From Isoptericola luteus (GTDB taxonomy: Bacteria > Actinomycetota > Actinomycetes > Actinomycetales > Cellulomonadaceae), in NCBI RefSeq assembly GCF_020297055.1, contig NZ_JAIXCQ010000008.1, positions 1 through 64,000 on the forward strand: DNA of 64,000 bases, in the 5' to 3' direction. Below are positions 35,244 to 43,600 of this stretch, one piece after another (the stretch's first letter is position 1; every line of letters begins with the position of its first letter). The notes beneath the pieces are model-generated. The model was given only the letters and a program-made list of their open reading frames with translations, was not told the DNA's origin and searched no databases. The position numbers and the translations under genes were made by a program.

Positions 35244-37979
35244 TCAGCCGGCGTAGGTCTCGAACTCCGCGACCTTCGGCGTCCCGGAGGAGCTGGTGAT
35301 CACGAAGTTGAGCTTGCGCAGCGACGTCGAGGAGAACGAGATGACGCCCGCCCCGCTGCCGCTCGCCAGGACCGTGCCCTCGTCGTTGTCGACGACCTGC
35401 CACGAGCCGATGTTGCCGGCCGTGTCGGACGGCTCGACGATGCGGATCGTGGAGACCGTCGTGGCCGAGTCCCACTTGATGGAGATGGTGCCCGTGGAAC
35501 CCGACGGTGCCCAGAAGGTGCCGGTGTCACCGTCACGGACGTTGCCGTAGCTGGTGCCGCTCGCCTTGCTCGAGCCGTCCGAGCCCGCCCCGATGCTGAG
35601 GTTGGTGCCCGTCGGGGGGTCCGTCGGGTCCGTGGGGGGGTCGGTCGGGTCGGTGGGAGGGTCCGTCGGGTCGGTCGGGTCGGTCGGGTCCGTCGGGTCG
35701 ACGGGGGTGCCGCCGAAGCTCACGCGGAGCGCGCCGTCGGAGGCGAACGACCAGTCGAGGTCGCCGTCGAGGTCCGCACAGCGCGAGCCGTTCGAGCCCG
35801 ACCAGAACTGGTTGTCACCGGCGTCGTTGCCGACGATGCGGTCGTTGGAGCCGCTGTCGCACGACGTGTTCCCGGTGAACACGGAGCTGCCGGCGTCGAA
35901 GTTGAAGTTGCGCTCCTCGTTGCCGATGCTCACGTTGCCCGAGATCGTCATCGAGCCCGGGTTGCTGTTGTACGTGAACCCGTGCTTGCCGTTGTCGAAC
36001 GCGATGCTGTTGCGCACCACGTGGTCGACCTCGATGTCCTCGCCGCCCAGCTTGTAGCCGTTGCGGTCGCCCGCCCCGGCCTGCGAGCCGTCGCTGAGCG
36101 TGCCGTTGCCGTAGGCGAGCGAGCTCTCGATCGTCACGGCGCCGATGGGGCCGGTGTCGTCCTTGGTGTACAGGTCCCAGCCGTCGTCGATGTTGTGGTG
36201 GGACACGGCGTACCGGAACACGTTGCCGGGGCCCGAGGTGAGCTTGGCGGCGAAGCCGTCCGCGTCCTCCCCGTCGGAGTCGGCGTTGTCGTGCGACTCC
36301 GCGGACAGGATGAGGTTGTTCGAGGGCCACTCGCTCGACGGCGCACCGGCCACGAGCCGGGAGAGCTGCAGGCCCGTGTCGTGGTTGTAGCGCGTGACGG
36401 TGCGCTCGATGACGTTGTTGTTGCCGCCCAGCAGGATGCCGTTGTCGCCGGCGTGCTGCACGACGATGCCGTAGACGTGCCAGTAGTCGCCGCCGATGGC
36501 GAGGCCGCGGTTCGAGGAGTCCTCCGCCTGGGCGGAGAAGTCGAGCACCGGCGTCTCACCCGGGTAGGCGGAGAGCAGGGTCCGGTTCCCGGAGAGCCCG
36601 TCGTTGCCCGGCTGGATCGTCACCGTGTCGGCGATGTCGTACTGACCGCCGCGCAGGAAGATCTCCCCGCCCGGGGTCACCCGCGAGATGGCGGCGGTGA
36701 GCGTCGTCGGGTCGGACTCTGTGCCGGAGGCGCCGTCGCTGCCGCCCGGCGCCACGTAGATCGTCTCGGCGCTGGGCTGGGGCTCCTCGGTCGGCTCGTC
36801 CGTGGGGTCGGGGGTGGGCTCGTCCGTGGGGTCCGGCGTCGGCTCCTCGGTCGGGTCCGGCGTCTGCGCCTCGCACGAACCGTCCGAGACCTGCAGGCCC
36901 GTGTTCGCGCCGGCGGTCTGGGCGACGACGTCGGGCACGCAGCTCGCGTCGTCGAGCGAGTAGCCGTAGGGCACGTTGATCGACGTCGTCGACGTCGGGT
37001 TCGGGCCGGCCGGGTCGTTGTCCTCGCCGGGCTCGGACCAGGTCACGTCGTCGAACACGTTCCCGCTGACCTGCCAGTAGCCGGGCAGGTCCGTGTAGAA
37101 GGTGCCGAGGACGTCCCGGGAGTTCTCGAAGTAGTTGTTGTCGACCTTGGCCTCGCCGCCGGCGCGCGCGTTGATGCCCGACTTCACGATGCCGACGTAG
37201 TGGTTGTTGTAGATGTGCGCCGTCGCGCCGCGCAGCAGGGGGACGCGCGAGTCGAGGTTCTCGTAGAGGTTGTGGTGGTACGTGACCGGCCCGTTGTCGA
37301 GGTCGCTGTCACCCGAGCCGACGAGGCCGCCGCGGCCGGAGTTGCGCAAGATGCTGTAGGAGAGCGTCACGTAGTTCGTGCCGCCCTTCATGTCGAAGAG
37401 GCCGTCGTAGCCCTCCGACTCGCCGCCCGAGGCCTCGAGCGTCACGTGGTCCACCCAGACGTTGCTGACCCCGCTCTCCATGCCGATGGCGTCGCCACCG
37501 TTGGAGGTCGGCGAGCCCGACTTCTTGACGTTCTTGACCGTCACGTTCTGGATGATGATGTTGCTGGCGCTGCGCAGGTGGATGCCGAGCTGGTCGAACG
37601 TGGCGCCGCTGCCGACGCCCACGATCGTGACGTTGCTGACCTCCTTGAGCTCGATCTTGTCGTCAGCCGTGTTGCAGCTGTCGCCCGAGACCTTGCTCGT
37701 GTTGCCGTGGTTGATGGTGCCGGAGACCTCGATCGTGATCGGGGTGTCGCTGCTGGCCCGGTTGCACAGGGCCGCGTGGATCTGCGTCCCGGTGCTCGCC
37801 TGGACCGTCGCGCCGCCGGCACCGCCGGTGGTCCCGCCGTTCTGGGTCGCGTAGCCGGTCGGGCTGCCCGTCACGGCCTGGGCCGTCGGGAGCGTCAGGG
37901 CGGTCACGCCGATCGCGGCCGCCAGTGCCGTGGTCGTACCGGCCGCGAGCAGTCTCTTGGTGACTGTTCGTCTCATCAT
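35244..37979 (-). CDS. Secreted multidomain pectate lyase (PL1 - PL9 - CBM)
   Basis: The 911-residue protein starts with a Sec signal (residues 1-35, MMRRTVTKRLLAAGTTTALA and ending AQA). Residues 40-370 are a PL1 pectate lyase beta-helix with WVDHVTLEASGG, GLFDMKGG and the catalytic arginines in SRVPLLRG (Arg245, Arg250). A Pro/Asp/Glu/Thr linker (371-402) leads to a PL9-type beta-helix (403-755) with Lys579 in DADGFAAKL, the expected catalytic base of PL9, and HNIDDGWDLYTKDD. A second PTDP linker (757-791) joins a discoidin-like carbohydrate-binding module (792-911). It should cut polygalacturonate outside the cell by two folds on one chain. It is a single gene with LacI-type operators at its promoter. 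Confidence 0.9.
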   Translation of the reverse strand: MMRRTVTKRLLAAGTTTALAAAIGVTALTLPTAQAVTGSPTGYATQNGGTTGGAGGATVQASTGTQIHAALCNRASSDTPITIEVSGTINHGNTSKVSGDSCNTADDKIELKEVSNVTIVGVGSGATFDQLGIHLRSASNIIIQNVTVKNVKKSGSPTSNGGDAIGMESGVSNVWVDHVTLEASGGESEGYDGLFDMKGGTNYVTLSYSILRNSGRGGLVGSGDSDLDNGPVTYHHNLYENLDSRVPLLRGATAHIYNNHYVGIVKSGINARAGGEAKVDNNYFENSRDVLGTFYTDLPGYWQVSGNVFDDVTWSEPGEDNDPAGPNPTSTTSINVPYGYSLDDASCVPDVVAQTAGANTGLQVSDGSCEAQTPDPTEEPTPDPTDEPTPDPTDEPTEEPQPSAETIYVAPGGSDGASGTESDPTTLTAAISRVTPGGEIFLRGGQYDIADTVTIQPGNDGLSGNRTLLSAYPGETPVLDFSAQAEDSSNRGLAIGGDYWHVYGIVVQHAGDNGILLGGNNNVIERTVTRYNHDTGLQLSRLVAGAPSSEWPSNNLILSAESHDNADSDGEDADGFAAKLTSGPGNVFRYAVSHHNIDDGWDLYTKDDTGPIGAVTIESSLAYGNGTLSDGSQAGAGDRNGYKLGGEDIEVDHVVRNSIAFDNGKHGFTYNSNPGSMTISGNVSIGNEERNFNFDAGSSVFTGNTSCDSGSNDRIVGNDAGDNQFWSGSNGSRCADLDGDLDWSFASDGALRVSFGGTPVDPTDPTDPTDPTDPPTDPTDPPTDPTDPPTGTNLSIGAGSDGSSKASGTSYGNVRDGDTGTFWAPSGSTGTISIKWDSATTVSTIRIVEPSDTAGNIGSWQVVDNDEGTVLASGSGAGVISFSSTSLRKLNFVITSSSGTPKVAEFETYAG

Positions 37980-38087
37980 TGCCTCACCTTCGTCATCGAA
38001 TCGGGGCATTGCACCGGTGCTGAGGAGCCGGTCCGCTCCTCCCGTCGGGACGACGTCGACCCGGCGACGGGTCACAGGTTGATCACA

Positions 38088-38131
38088 GCAACCGGTTTCT
38101 CGACTCTAGGAGACCGCTTTCCGGTGCGCAA
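38088..38131 (-). promoter_or_regulatory. Pectate lyase promoter with two LacI-type operators
   Basis: On the minus strand TTGCGC (38131-38126) and TAGAGT (38108-38103) are separated by 17 bases. GCAACCGGTTTC (38088-38099) fits the LacI-family consensus GnAAnCGnTTnC exactly, and GAGACCGCTTTC (38110-38121) fits with one mismatch. The second lies between -35 and -10, and the first just downstream of -10, ideal for repression. Confidence 0.6.
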
Positions 38132-38198
38132 CCCCCTGTTTGCCGCGCGGACATGTGCCCGGATCACACGACGTTCCTGCCCGGCGGCGGGCGCGCCG

Positions 38199-39170
38199 CT
38201 ACGACAGCGACCCGGCCTCCGCCGCGCCTCGCCGTGGCGCAGCGAGCGCAGCAGGCGTGGCGGGCGCGGCCGGCTTGACGGGCACGACGGGCTTGACGGG
38301 CACGACGGGCTTGACGGGCACGGCGGGCGCGACGGGCGCCTCCGCGTCCCGGCGGGCGGCCCCCGCGAGGAGGTCCGCCACCTGGACCCTCGCGTCCTGC
38401 CGCGAGTCGACCTGGCGGACGTCGACCAACGGCGGCGGGGCGGGGGAGACGGCGCGGGCGAGCTCCGCCGCCAACCGGGCCATGCGCTGCGGCGTGAGGG
38501 CGCTCTGCTCGTCGTGCACGACGGCGACGGACCGTCGTCCCGCGCTCCACGCCAGCGCGGTCTCCGCGACGGCGGGCACCAGAGGCTCGAGCGGCGGCGG
38601 GATCGACGGGTCCCCGTCGACCAGGCGCCGCAGGACGCCTTCGACGCGCGCCCTCGTCAGGGCCCGCAGCCCCGGGACGTCGTCGGGCACGGCGGCGAGG
38701 AACCGCTCGACGGCCTCCGGGTCGACCGCCCGCCGGTGCTTGAGGTGGGTCATCGCGACGAACGCCGCCAGCACGTCGGCCCGCTGCCGCAGCGCCGCGA
38801 CGGCGCCGGCGTGGTCGTCACCCAGCCGCGTCCCGTCCCTGTACGACGGCTCGCCGACGAACAGCTCCAGCACCCGCGTGGCCACGAACGCCCGCTTGTC
38901 CACGACGTGCACGTGCGATCGCCCCTCCAGCGCGGCCAGGAACCACGCGACGGCGTCCCCCTCGCCGCGCAGCAGCGCCGACGCCTTGTGCTCCGCCGCC
39001 CGGCGGTGGCCGAAGCGCGACCGGAGCGTGCCGAGCACGTCCTGCGCCTCCGGCTCCGCGAGGTCGACGCTCGCGTGCACGATCACCGGCGAGCGCGGGT
39101 CCAGGAGGTTCCTCCCGGAGAAGCCCGACTCGTCGCAGGCGATCTCGACGGTCTCGACGACGGCGTCCAT
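38199..39170 (-). CDS. DUF3800-type (RNase H-like fold) protein
   Basis: The 323-residue protein has the DUF3800 N-terminal acidic motif (EIACDESGFSG, Asp13-Glu14) and the C-terminal DSRQDARVQVADLLAGAARR (conserved Gln and Asp of that family), with a middle VAVVHDEQSALTP strand. DUF3800 proteins are predicted nucleases or RNase H-like, often near mobile elements; function is not proven. The ATG at 39170 is preferred over a GTG 12 codons upstream; neither has a clear ribosome site. The last 50 residues are an Ala/Pro/Val/Lys tail with three PVVPVK-type repeats and are probably disordered. Confidence 0.65.
   Translation of the reverse strand: MDAVVETVEIACDESGFSGRNLLDPRSPVIVHASVDLAEPEAQDVLGTLRSRFGHRRAAEHKASALLRGEGDAVAWFLAALEGRSHVHVVDKRAFVATRVLELFVGEPSYRDGTRLGDDHAGAVAALRQRADVLAAFVAMTHLKHRRAVDPEAVERFLAAVPDDVPGLRALTRARVEGVLRRLVDGDPSIPPPLEPLVPAVAETALAWSAGRRSVAVVHDEQSALTPQRMARLAAELARAVSPAPPPLVDVRQVDSRQDARVQVADLLAGAARRDAEAPVAPAVPVKPVVPVKPVVPVKPAAPATPAALAAPRRGAAEAGSLS
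38275..38328 (-). repeat. Three tandem 18-bp in-frame repeats
   Basis: TTGACGGGCACGACGGGC is repeated three times (the last with one change). On the minus strand it encodes the PVVPVK repeats of the DUF3800 protein tail. Confidence 0.8.
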
Positions 39171-39242
39171 GGTGCGACCATCGTCGCCCGCGGCCGTCTC
39201 GCCCACCAGCGAGTTCGCCAGGAGACATGCTCGCTCGTGTGC

Positions 39243-39410
39243 TCAGGCGTCGAACGGGCGGCGCGCGGACTCGATGTGCTCGATGTGGTGCCGGGTCCAC
39301 TCGCACATCAGGTCCACCGTGGCGCGCAGCCCTCGCCCGGGTTCGGTCAGCGTGTACTCGGCCCGCGGCGGCACGACCGGGTGCACGGTGCGCTCGACCA
39401 GTCCGTTGCG
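39243..39410 (-). pseudogene. HxlR-family regulator remnant (C-terminal part only)
   Basis: Read on the minus strand, the last 55 codons begin NGLVERTVHPVVPPRAEYTL and continue TEPGRGLRATVDLMCEWTRH, which is the wing and C-terminal helix of HxlR regulators. The first half of the winged helix, with the usual Cys and the recognition helix, is missing, and the upstream sequence runs into a terminator hairpin. No start codon with a ribosome site exists. It is probably the decayed regulator of the neighbouring SDR or a deletion scar. Confidence 0.75.
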
Positions 39411-39431
39411 CCTGGGCGCGACGGCCCAGGC
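39410..39431 (-). terminator. Hairpin after the SDR gene
   Basis: GCCTGGGC (39410-39417) pairs with GCCCAGGC (39424-39431), 24 bases after the SDR stop on the minus strand and at the broken end of the HxlR remnant. Confidence 0.5.
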
Positions 39432-39454
39432 ATAACGAGCCGGGGCCGTCGCCG

Positions 39455-40189
39455 TCAGGCCGCGCGGGTCCCGGCCAGGAGCCCGGTGATCTTCGCGTAG
39501 AACTCCGCGGGCTCCCCGGCGAGCGACGCCTTCACCATGGCGGTCCAGTCGTCGACGACGACCTCGATCGAGCCGCGGGACAGCCCGTCGAGCGAGCGGC
39601 GCGGCACGTCGCGGGGATCGATCTTGGGCCCGTCGTAGCCCGCGGAGATGTCCGTGTCGGCGGCGCCGAGGAGGACGCCCTGCACGTGGGTGCCCTGCGC
39701 CTCGAGCTCGAGGCGCACGCCGTTGGTCATGTTCCACTCGGCGGCCTTCGCCACCGCGTACGAACCCGTACCGGGGGCGACGAACCACGACAGCGCCGAC
39801 AGGACGTTCACGATCGCGCCCCCGCCGTTCGCCGCGAGGACGGGGGCGAGCTCACGGATGACGTCGAGCGTGCCCCAGAAGTGGGTGTCCATCTCGCGGC
39901 GCACCTCGGCGAGGTCGCCCGTGACGAGGGCGGCGCCGGTGGCGATGCCGGCGTTGTTGACGAGGAGGGTCACGTCGGGCGCGGCGGCGGCGGCCGCGAC
40001 GACGGAGTCGTGGTCCAGCAGGTCCAGCCGCAGCGGCACCACCCGGGGGTCGTCGAAGTCGAGGCTCTCAGGACGCCGTGCCGTCGCGTACACCTTGGCG
40101 GCACCGCGCTCGAGCAGCTCGAGCACGAACTGGTGGCCGATCCCACGGTTGGCTCCTGTGACGAGGGCGATCTGGTCGGTGACGTTCAT
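39455..40189 (-). CDS. Short-chain dehydrogenase/reductase
   Basis: The 244-residue SDR has TGANRGIG (residues 11-18), LVNNAGIATG, a Ser-containing strand (VNVLSALSWF) and the Tyr-x3-Lys pair in GSYAVAKAAEW, all in classical order, so it should be an active NAD(P)H oxidoreductase. The substrate is unknown. ATG at 40189 has AAGGAG 4 bases upstream. It diverges from a MerR-family gene. The intergenic promoter has the long 20-base spacer typical of MerR-activated promoters, so it is the probable MerR target. Confidence 0.9.
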   Translation of the reverse strand: MNVTDQIALVTGANRGIGHQFVLELLERGAAKVYATARRPESLDFDDPRVVPLRLDLLDHDSVVAAAAAAPDVTLLVNNAGIATGAALVTGDLAEVRREMDTHFWGTLDVIRELAPVLAANGGGAIVNVLSALSWFVAPGTGSYAVAKAAEWNMTNGVRLELEAQGTHVQGVLLGAADTDISAGYDGPKIDPRDVPRRSLDGLSRGSIEVVVDDWTAMVKASLAGEPAEFYAKITGLLAGTRAA

Positions 40190-40255
40190 GGTGCTCCTTG
40201 GGTGCTGCGTCGGTCGTTGCGGATGGCACGGGCCGCCTCCGGCCCGGCAACGGGT

Positions 40256-40287
40256 ACGCTAAAACCTCACGTTGACGTCAAGGTCAA
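40256..40287 (-). promoter_or_regulatory. MerR-type promoter of the SDR gene
   Basis: On the minus strand TTGACC (40287-40282) and TAGCGT (40261-40256) are 20 bases apart, longer than the normal 17. The spacer holds the palindrome TTGACGTCAA (40281-40272). This is the geometry that MerR-family activators correct by DNA distortion. Confidence 0.6.
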
Positions 40288-40328
40288 GTCGTGATGCCCC
40301 GGCATTGCGACACACCAGGAGCACGCAC

Positions 40329-40739
40329 ATGCGGATCGGTGAGATCGCACGCCGCGCGGGAGTCAGCACCAGGGCTCTGCGGTACTACGAGGAGCAGGGA
40401 CTGCTCGCGTCGGAACGCACCCCGAGCGGCCAGCGCAGCTACCCCGCGTCGGCCGTCGAACGGGTTCGGCTGATCCAGCAGTTCTTCACCGCGGGCCTGC
40501 CCAGCCGGACGATCCTGCAGGTGCTGCCCTGCGTCGACTCCGGGCAGGCGTCTCCCGAGGTCTTCGAGCTGCTCGCCGCCGAGCGTGACCGCATCACCGC
40601 GACCATGTCCGACCTCGCCGCCGCGCGCGACGCGCTCGACCACCTGATCGCCATCGCGAACGACCCGACCCCCGAGCACTGCCCGGCCCTCCGCGAGCCC
40701 CCGTGGGCTCCGTACGACGCCGTCCTGGACAGCAGGTGA
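40329..40739 (+). CDS. MerR-family transcriptional regulator
   Basis: The 136-residue protein begins with the MerR winged helix (MRIGEIARRAGVSTRALRYY, then EQGLLASERTPSGQRSYP) and continues in the dimerisation coiled coil (LLAAERDRITATMSDLAAAR, DALDHLIAIA). There is one Cys in the middle and one near the end, but no clear metal-binding set, so an organic or redox effector is more likely. ATG at 40329 has AGGAG at 40317-40321. It diverges from the SDR gene. Confidence 0.9.
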   Translation: MRIGEIARRAGVSTRALRYYEEQGLLASERTPSGQRSYPASAVERVRLIQQFFTAGLPSRTILQVLPCVDSGQASPEVFELLAAERDRITATMSDLAAARDALDHLIAIANDPTPEHCPALREPPWAPYDAVLDSR

Positions 40740-41040
40740 GCAACGTCATCGACAGGTACGTCTAGGGTCCGAGCAGTGCCACGAGCCCTGGGCCGAGCAG
40801 CTCGGCGAACCACCCGACACCCGACCCCTGGGCCGGGCCACCCGGTCAGCACGCCGACACCGCCGAGGACCACCGCTGCGGCACCAGACACCCGGCGACA
40901 ACCAAGACCACCAGCATCACGCAGCCCGCCCGCGCCGCGCACCGTCGCGCCCGCGAACGACTCCGCGGCCTCCAGGACGCGGCTTCACCAGGTTCGACGC
41001 CAGGAAACAGGGCTCGCGCCGCCGCACGCGGCCGGATCGC
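40740..41040. other. Gene-free stretch with repeat A, copy 1
   Basis: I find no gene in this Pro/Arg-biased segment. The stretch CACCAGACACCCGGCGACAA at about 40883 recurs at 43551 (repeat A), with further similarity for about 45 bases. The region leads into the first copy of repeat B. Confidence 0.5.
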
Positions 41041-41133
41041 ATCGTGCGTGGTTCCGGAAACTCGCTGACCAGCACGTCCGCGGCTAGGGCACCGGTGCCA
41101 GGCACACCCAGATCGGCCGTCTAGGCACACTCC
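41041..41133 (+). repeat. Repeat B, copy 1
   Basis: This stretch of about 93 bases contains GTGGTTCC, then CTGACCAGCACGTC, GCCAGGCACACC and TCTAGGCACAC, in that order. Copies 2 and 3 are at 43677-43770 and 45098-45190. On the minus strand all three give similar short peptides (GCAWHR...), probably without being translated. Confidence 0.75.
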
Positions 41134-41142
41134 GCTCGACTT

Positions 41143-41273
41143 CTAGGAGATGGATGCCTCCTGCCCCAGGTCGCCGAGGTAGTCGGCGACCCGATGACCG
41201 TAGCCTCGGTCGACGAGCCGGAGCGGGCGCACGAGAACGGCGTACGCGAAGCGTGAGGGCAAATGTCCAGCAC
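41143..41273 (-). pseudogene. Possible C-terminal gene remnant
   Basis: On the minus strand an open stretch ending at 41143 encodes PSRFAYAVLVRPLRLVDRGY and GHRVADYLGDLGQEASIS, with normal-looking composition but no start and no room for a complete gene, since the WYL regulator ends at 41274. I do not recognise the family. Confidence 0.25.
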
Positions 41274-42245
41274 TTACCGGTCGGGGGTGGGTGGGGTCGA
41301 GCGCGCGTAGCGCGCGGTCAGACGGCGGAGGTATGCGACGAGCTCCGGCGGTCCGGTGATGTCGAAGTCCGCGTCGAGCAGTCCCAGGTACACGCCGAGC
41401 GTCTCCACGGTGTCGGCTCCGGTGTCCAGCACGCACGTCTGCTCGTCGATGCGTTCGACGACGCCGGCCGCCGGGCTGATCCGCATCCCCACCACCTCGG
41501 CAGGGGCGTGCACGGTGACTCGCGTCCGGTATCGCCAGGCGGCGGCGGAGACCCGGCTCGACACGTACGCCGCGACGTCGTCGGGCAGCTCCCGCGGGGC
41601 GAACCGCGGACCGGTAGGGATGCGCGGCCGCATCCGGTCGACACGGAAGGTCCGCCAGTCGTCCCGGTCCAGGTCCCACGCGAAGAGGTACCAGCGGCGG
41701 CCCCAGTTCACCAGCCGGTACGGCTCGACGGCGCGGACGGTGGCCGCGCCGGAGTTGTCCGCGTAGTCGAACCGGAGCCGCTCGCGGTCGCGGCAGACGG
41801 CGGCAATCGCCATCAGGACCTCCGTGTCGACGGTCGGTCCCGTGTCGTCGCGGGGCACAGGCACCGTATAGGTCTGCAGCGTGCTGACCCGGCGGCGCAG
41901 CCGGGATGGCAGCACCTTCTCAAGCTTGGCCAGCGCCCGGAGCGACGCCTCCTCGATCCCCGCGATGGCGCCACCCGTGGCCGTGCGGAGTCCGACGGTG
42001 ACCGCTACCGCCTCGTCGTCGTCGAGCAGCAGCGGCGGCAGGTTCGCACCCGCGCCGAGGCGGTAGCCGCCCACGTTCCCGCGTGTGGCCACGACCGGAT
42101 AGCCGAGGTCCCGCAGACGCTGGACGTCGGCGCGCACGGTCCGCCCGCTCACCCCGAGCCGCTGGGCCAGCTCGGGACCGGCCCAGTCGCGCGGGAGCTG
42201 GAGGAGCGAGAGCAGGCGCAGGAGCCGCGCAGAGGTTTCCAGCAT
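41274..42245 (-). CDS. YafY/WYL-domain transcriptional regulator
   Basis: The 323-residue protein has an N-terminal HTH (LAQRLGVSGRTVRADVQRLR, residues about 26-46) followed by a WYL domain (about 140-230) with FDYADNSGAATVRAVEPYRL, WGRRWYLFAWDLDRDDWRTF and RVDRMR, the ligand-binding pattern of YafY-type regulators. A WCX extension makes up the end. The ATG at 42245 faces the epoxide-hydrolase gene across 62 bases, so it probably controls that gene. The ligand is unknown. Confidence 0.9.
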   Translation of the reverse strand: MLETSARLLRLLSLLQLPRDWAGPELAQRLGVSGRTVRADVQRLRDLGYPVVATRGNVGGYRLGAGANLPPLLLDDDEAVAVTVGLRTATGGAIAGIEEASLRALAKLEKVLPSRLRRRVSTLQTYTVPVPRDDTGPTVDTEVLMAIAAVCRDRERLRFDYADNSGAATVRAVEPYRLVNWGRRWYLFAWDLDRDDWRTFRVDRMRPRIPTGPRFAPRELPDDVAAYVSSRVSAAAWRYRTRVTVHAPAEVVGMRISPAAGVVERIDEQTCVLDTGADTVETLGVYLGLLDADFDITGPPELVAYLRRLTARYARSTPPTPDR

Positions 42246-42307
42246 GGCCCAAGATTCGCATTCTATGAGGAAGCAAGTCCTCCTGATGGGCCGCCAGAGT
42301 GGGATCC

Positions 42308-43419
42308 ATGGACATCAACGAGTACCGCATCGACATCCCCCAGGCCGACCTCGATGACCTCGACCAGCGCCTCTCCCGCGTGCGCTGGACCAACGAGCTG
42401 CCCGACGGCGGCGCCGACTACGGCGTGTCGCTCGAGTACCTGCAGGGTCTGGTCCGGCGCTGGCGCGAGGAGTACGACTGGCGCCGCTGGGAGGCGCGGC
42501 TCAACCGATACCCGCAGTTCACCACGACCATCGACGGGCAGAACGTGCACTTCATGCACGTCCGCTCTCCCGAGGCGGATGCGACTCCCCTGCTGCTGAC
42601 GCACGGCTGGCCGACGACGGTCGTCGAGTACCTGGACGTGATCGACCGCCTGAGCGACCCGCGAGCCCACGGCGGCGACCCGGCCGACGCCTTCCACCTG
42701 GTGATCCCGTCGGTGCCCGGCTTCGGATTCTCGGGCCACACCACCGACCGGGGCTGGAGCCGGTACCGGATCGCGAAGGCGTGGGCCGAGCTGATGCACC
42801 GCCTCGGGTACGAGCAGTACGGCGCTCACGGCAACGACGGTGGCTCCCTCATCTCGCCCGAGGTCGGCGCTGCGACCCCGAGCACGTCCTCGGGGTGCAC
42901 GTGACCCAGGTCTTCTCGTTCCCCTCCGGCGATCCCGCCGAGCTGGAGAACCTGTCGCCGGAAGACCGGAAGAATGTCGAGTTCCTGGCGTGGTGGCTGG
43001 AGAACGGCGGTGCGTACGACAAGCTGCAGTCGACCGCCCCGCAGACGCTCTCGCACGCGCTCGCGGACTCGCCGGTGGGACAGCTCGGCTGGAACGCGCA
43101 GCTGCTCGGCCCGAACCTCGACCCCGACTATGTGCTCACCAACACGATGATCTACTGGCTCACCAACACGGCGGCGTCGTCCGCGCGTCTCTACTACGAG
43201 GACTTCCACGCCACGGACAAGCCGACCGAGCCGACCACCGTGCCGCTGGGGCTGGCCAACTTCGCCTGGGACTTCCACTCGATCCGCGCGTTCGCCGAGC
43301 GGGACCACAAGAACATCGTGTCGTGGAACGTCTACGACACCGGTTCCCACTTCGCGGCGCACGACGCGCCCGACCTGCTGGTCGACGACATCCGCGGCTT
43401 CTTCCGCAGGCTGCGCTGA
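42308..43419 (+). pseudogene. Epoxide hydrolase (microsomal type), frameshifted
   Basis: The first frame (42308-42904) encodes an EHN domain (IDIPQADLDDLDQRLSRVRW) and the start of the alpha/beta hydrolase fold with HGWPTTVVEY and the nucleophile Asp in AHGNDGGS. Near 42866-42868 the homology moves to the next frame, which continues DPEHVLGVHVTQVFSFPSGD and ends with the catalytic His region GSHFAAHDAPDLL. One missing base after GAGGTCGG would rejoin both into a protein of about 370 residues with all catalytic residues. It is either a recent pseudogene or a sequencing error. It diverges from the WYL regulator. Confidence 0.8.
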
Positions 43420-43550
43420 GGGCCGGTTCCCGGCCCACCGGGAGGAGCTGACTCGGACTGAGGGCGGCTGAGGGAACGGGAAGTCCGCTCCACGTCGTGA
43501 CCAGCCGCAGACCTCAGAACCAACGAAGATCGCCGAGGCCCGCCCCAGCG

Positions 43551-43600
43551 ACACCAGACACCCGGCGACAACTCACACCACCGGCATCGCGCCGCCCGGA
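43551..43600 (+). repeat. Repeat A, copy 2
   Basis: CACCAGACACCCGGCGACAA and the following 25 bases match the segment at about 40883-40930 with a few changes. Confidence 0.6.
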
